From positions 1 to 16,178 of the forward strand of contig MU634084.1 of the NCBI GenBank assembly GCA_026770595.1: a stretch of DNA of 16,178 nucleotides, read 5' to 3'. Shown in pieces: positions 14,773 through 16,178 of this stretch. The position numbers and the translations under genes are program-made. Position 1 is the first letter of the stretch. Each line of letters begins with the position of its first letter. Under the pieces are notes generated by a model. The model did no database searches and was not told the origin of the DNA. It saw only the letters and a list, made by a program, of their open reading frames with translations. This stretch comes from Ochromonadaceae sp. CCMP2298 (taxonomy: Eukaryota > Sar > Synurophyceae > Ochromonadales > Ochromonadaceae).

Positions 14773-16178
14773 CTAGAGTAGCGTGTTCTGCGCGTATCTG
14801 CGGCAGAAGTCCTCAAAGTCGTTCATGTCGTCTGCAGACACCTGCGCCAGGCGGGGGGCCGGGTCCATCGGCATCTGCAGCGCCGAGTCCCCAGGACAGG
14901 CGCCCATGATCAGCAACGCGTAGGCCACCTCGGACTGCGAGAACTCCCCCACAGAGAGACAGCGGATGACGTCGCTGGAGAGCACCTTCTTCTCCCGGAG
15001 GGGCAGGCGGTCGCGCAGGTGCAGCCAGTGCAGGGCGTCCAGAGTCCGTGCTGCCAGCTCCTTCATCGCCTCCTGCGCCTCCTCCTCGTCCTCCGAATCG
15101 TCCTCATCGTCCCTCCTGCGGCCCTTGTTGCCCTCAGCGCCCTCGTAGACCTTGCTAGCCCGCATGCCCTCTTCTTCTCCGATGATTACCACGCCGCCGC
15201 GCTGGCCCGAGAGTCTGCTGAGCGTCTGCTGCAGGGTGTCGCGCAGACGGGTCATGCGCTGCTGCCGTGTGTCCTCCTCCCCCCCACGCGGGGCTTTCTT
15301 CCCCTTAGGTTCTGCCCCGTCTAGAGATATAATGGCAATTAGAGATTAGTGTGCGCGTATGTGTGCAAAACGCAGGGGAGGGGTAATGCGAGTGTGCAGA
15401 AGGTATAATACACGTCCAGATAACAGGTGGATATGGGATTTTAGCCGATAATATCATGCGTCCGGCGAGGGAGAATGCACCGAGGCATGCGAATACTGCG
15501 TACATACTGGGTATGAGATATGGCAACTATTATGGAGCCGCATCAGCCATGGAGAAGGTGGGCTGAGCAGGAATGAGTAATTGCGTGGGCACGGTATACT
15601 GGTTCTACTAATACTGATATGATACTGGTACATGTGCTATTGTTCTTTTGTGTTGAGTGTTGTGTATTGTGTGTTTATTCTCACCTGATCTGATAACGAC
15701 CACCTCCTCCTCCTCCTCGTCCTCATCCTCGTCAGCGCCGTCGCTCTCTGCGATCTCGTACTCCACGTTATTTATAACGATCCGCCTGCCCCCGCCCTTC
15801 TCCTCCTCATCATCGTCATCATCGTCGTCCGAGCCTGCGGTGAATCCGCCCCCTCCGAACAATTTATTTAATTGCTCCATTGCCAGACCAGTAGGCTTCT
15901 TCTTGGGCTTCACTCGGGTGGGGTCGGAGTAGGTCTCTCGCAGTAGGGCGTGCGTCTTCGAGCGCGCTTCGGGGGCCACCGCAGCCAAAAATAGGGTGGA
16001 CACGTGCGAGACCAGGGTGTAGCGGTCACTGGCTACAGCGCGCTGGAAGATGCTAGTGGCGTACTGGGTCTGGAGGGGCTTGCGGCTGCTGCTGAGAGCG
16101 GCGGCTGCGCCTGCACTGAGGACGCTGCGTGTGCCGGGCAGGGGCCGTAGGCAGTCCACCAGACAGGTCACGACGGCG
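14773..16178 (-). CDS. Unrecognised acidic protein, C-terminal part, at least two exons
   Basis: Exon 16178-15685 is open to the window edge, so the start is outside. A 364-nt intron (15684-15321; donor TCAG/GTGAGA, acceptor TCTCTAG) joins it in phase to exon 15320-14773, which ends in TAG. The visible part is 346 residues. A helical N-terminal segment (FQRAVASDRYTLVSHVSTLF) could be the end of a HEAT/ARM-type helical repeat region. Then come a basic segment with a Pro-Lys run (RVKPKKKPTG), an Asp run and two Glu/Asp-rich tracts around INNVEYEIAESDG, a second acidic stretch (RRRDDEDDSEDEEEAQEA), and a conserved-looking end (LPLREKKVLSSDVIRCLSV and later DDMNDFEDFCRRYA). The composition suggests a nuclear or nucleolar, chromatin- or ribosome-assembly-type protein. 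I do not recognise the family. The intron is the longest in the window and might hide another small exon. Confidence 0.65.
15321..15684 (-). other. Long intron of the right-edge gene
   Basis: This 364-nt stretch has lower GC than the flanking exons and has stops in the gene's frame. Frame continuity across it (split Asp codon, RS-DGAEPKGKK) supports excision as one intron. I see no RNA gene or repeat in it beyond short GATACTGRT words at about 15613-15629. Confidence 0.6.

Noticed and set aside
15305-15526. Minus-strand hydrophobic open frame within the long intron
   Set aside because: It is in a different frame from the host gene, has no motif and ends in the next exon out of frame. It is most likely a chance ORF.

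Overview
The window is nuclear DNA from a eukaryote, most likely a unicellular alga or related protist. The evidence is GT-AG introns whose removal restores conserved domains, a mitochondrial ribosomal protein gene, a myristoylated plant-type phosphatase/kinase fusion and a PIF/Harbinger-like transposon. Genes are densely packed, roughly one per 2 kb. They alternate strands, have GC-rich coding sequence and mostly short introns (75 to 172 nt, with one of 364 nt). The best protein resemblances are plant-like (an HMA-type metal ATPase, and the PP2C/cyclic-nucleotide/kinase fusion). One spliced N terminus looks like a bipartite leader for a complex plastid. I cannot fix the lineage from sequence alone.

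Layout, left to right: (1) an LRRC61-like leucine-rich repeat gene on the minus strand (34-841, one intron). (2) Divergent from it, a PrmA-like protein methyltransferase on plus (1122-2092, one intron). (3) An AT-rich spacer with a long imperfect hairpin (about 2190-2345). (4) A GT34-like Golgi glycosyltransferase on plus (2755-3765). (5) A convergent spacer with simple repeats, then a five-intron-boundary, four-exon P1B metal ATPase on minus (7615 down to 4311). (6) Divergent from it, a small gene on plus for mitochondrial ribosomal protein mS38 (8121-8504). (7) A five-exon gene on minus (12373 down to 8659) encoding PP2C, two cyclic-nucleotide-binding domains and an AGC-like kinase domain in one 1068-residue protein. 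(8) A 1962-bp transposon (12717-14678) with 25-nt terminal inverted repeats, a CTC target-site duplication and two convergent ORFs, one a truncated DDE transposase. (9) The C-terminal part of an unrecognised acidic protein on minus (14773 to the right edge).

There is no operon logic here. The genes are independent housekeeping, transport and signalling functions. The points most worth following up are the kinase domain that lacks the HRD catalytic aspartate while keeping the ATP-binding lysine and the DFG aspartate, the roughly 125-residue low-complexity insertion inside the P-domain of the metal ATPase, the leader created by splicing in the PrmA gene, and the internally deleted transposon with its unknown second ORF. 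All splice models were derived by hand from reading-frame continuity and GT/AG sites and are not backed by transcript data.
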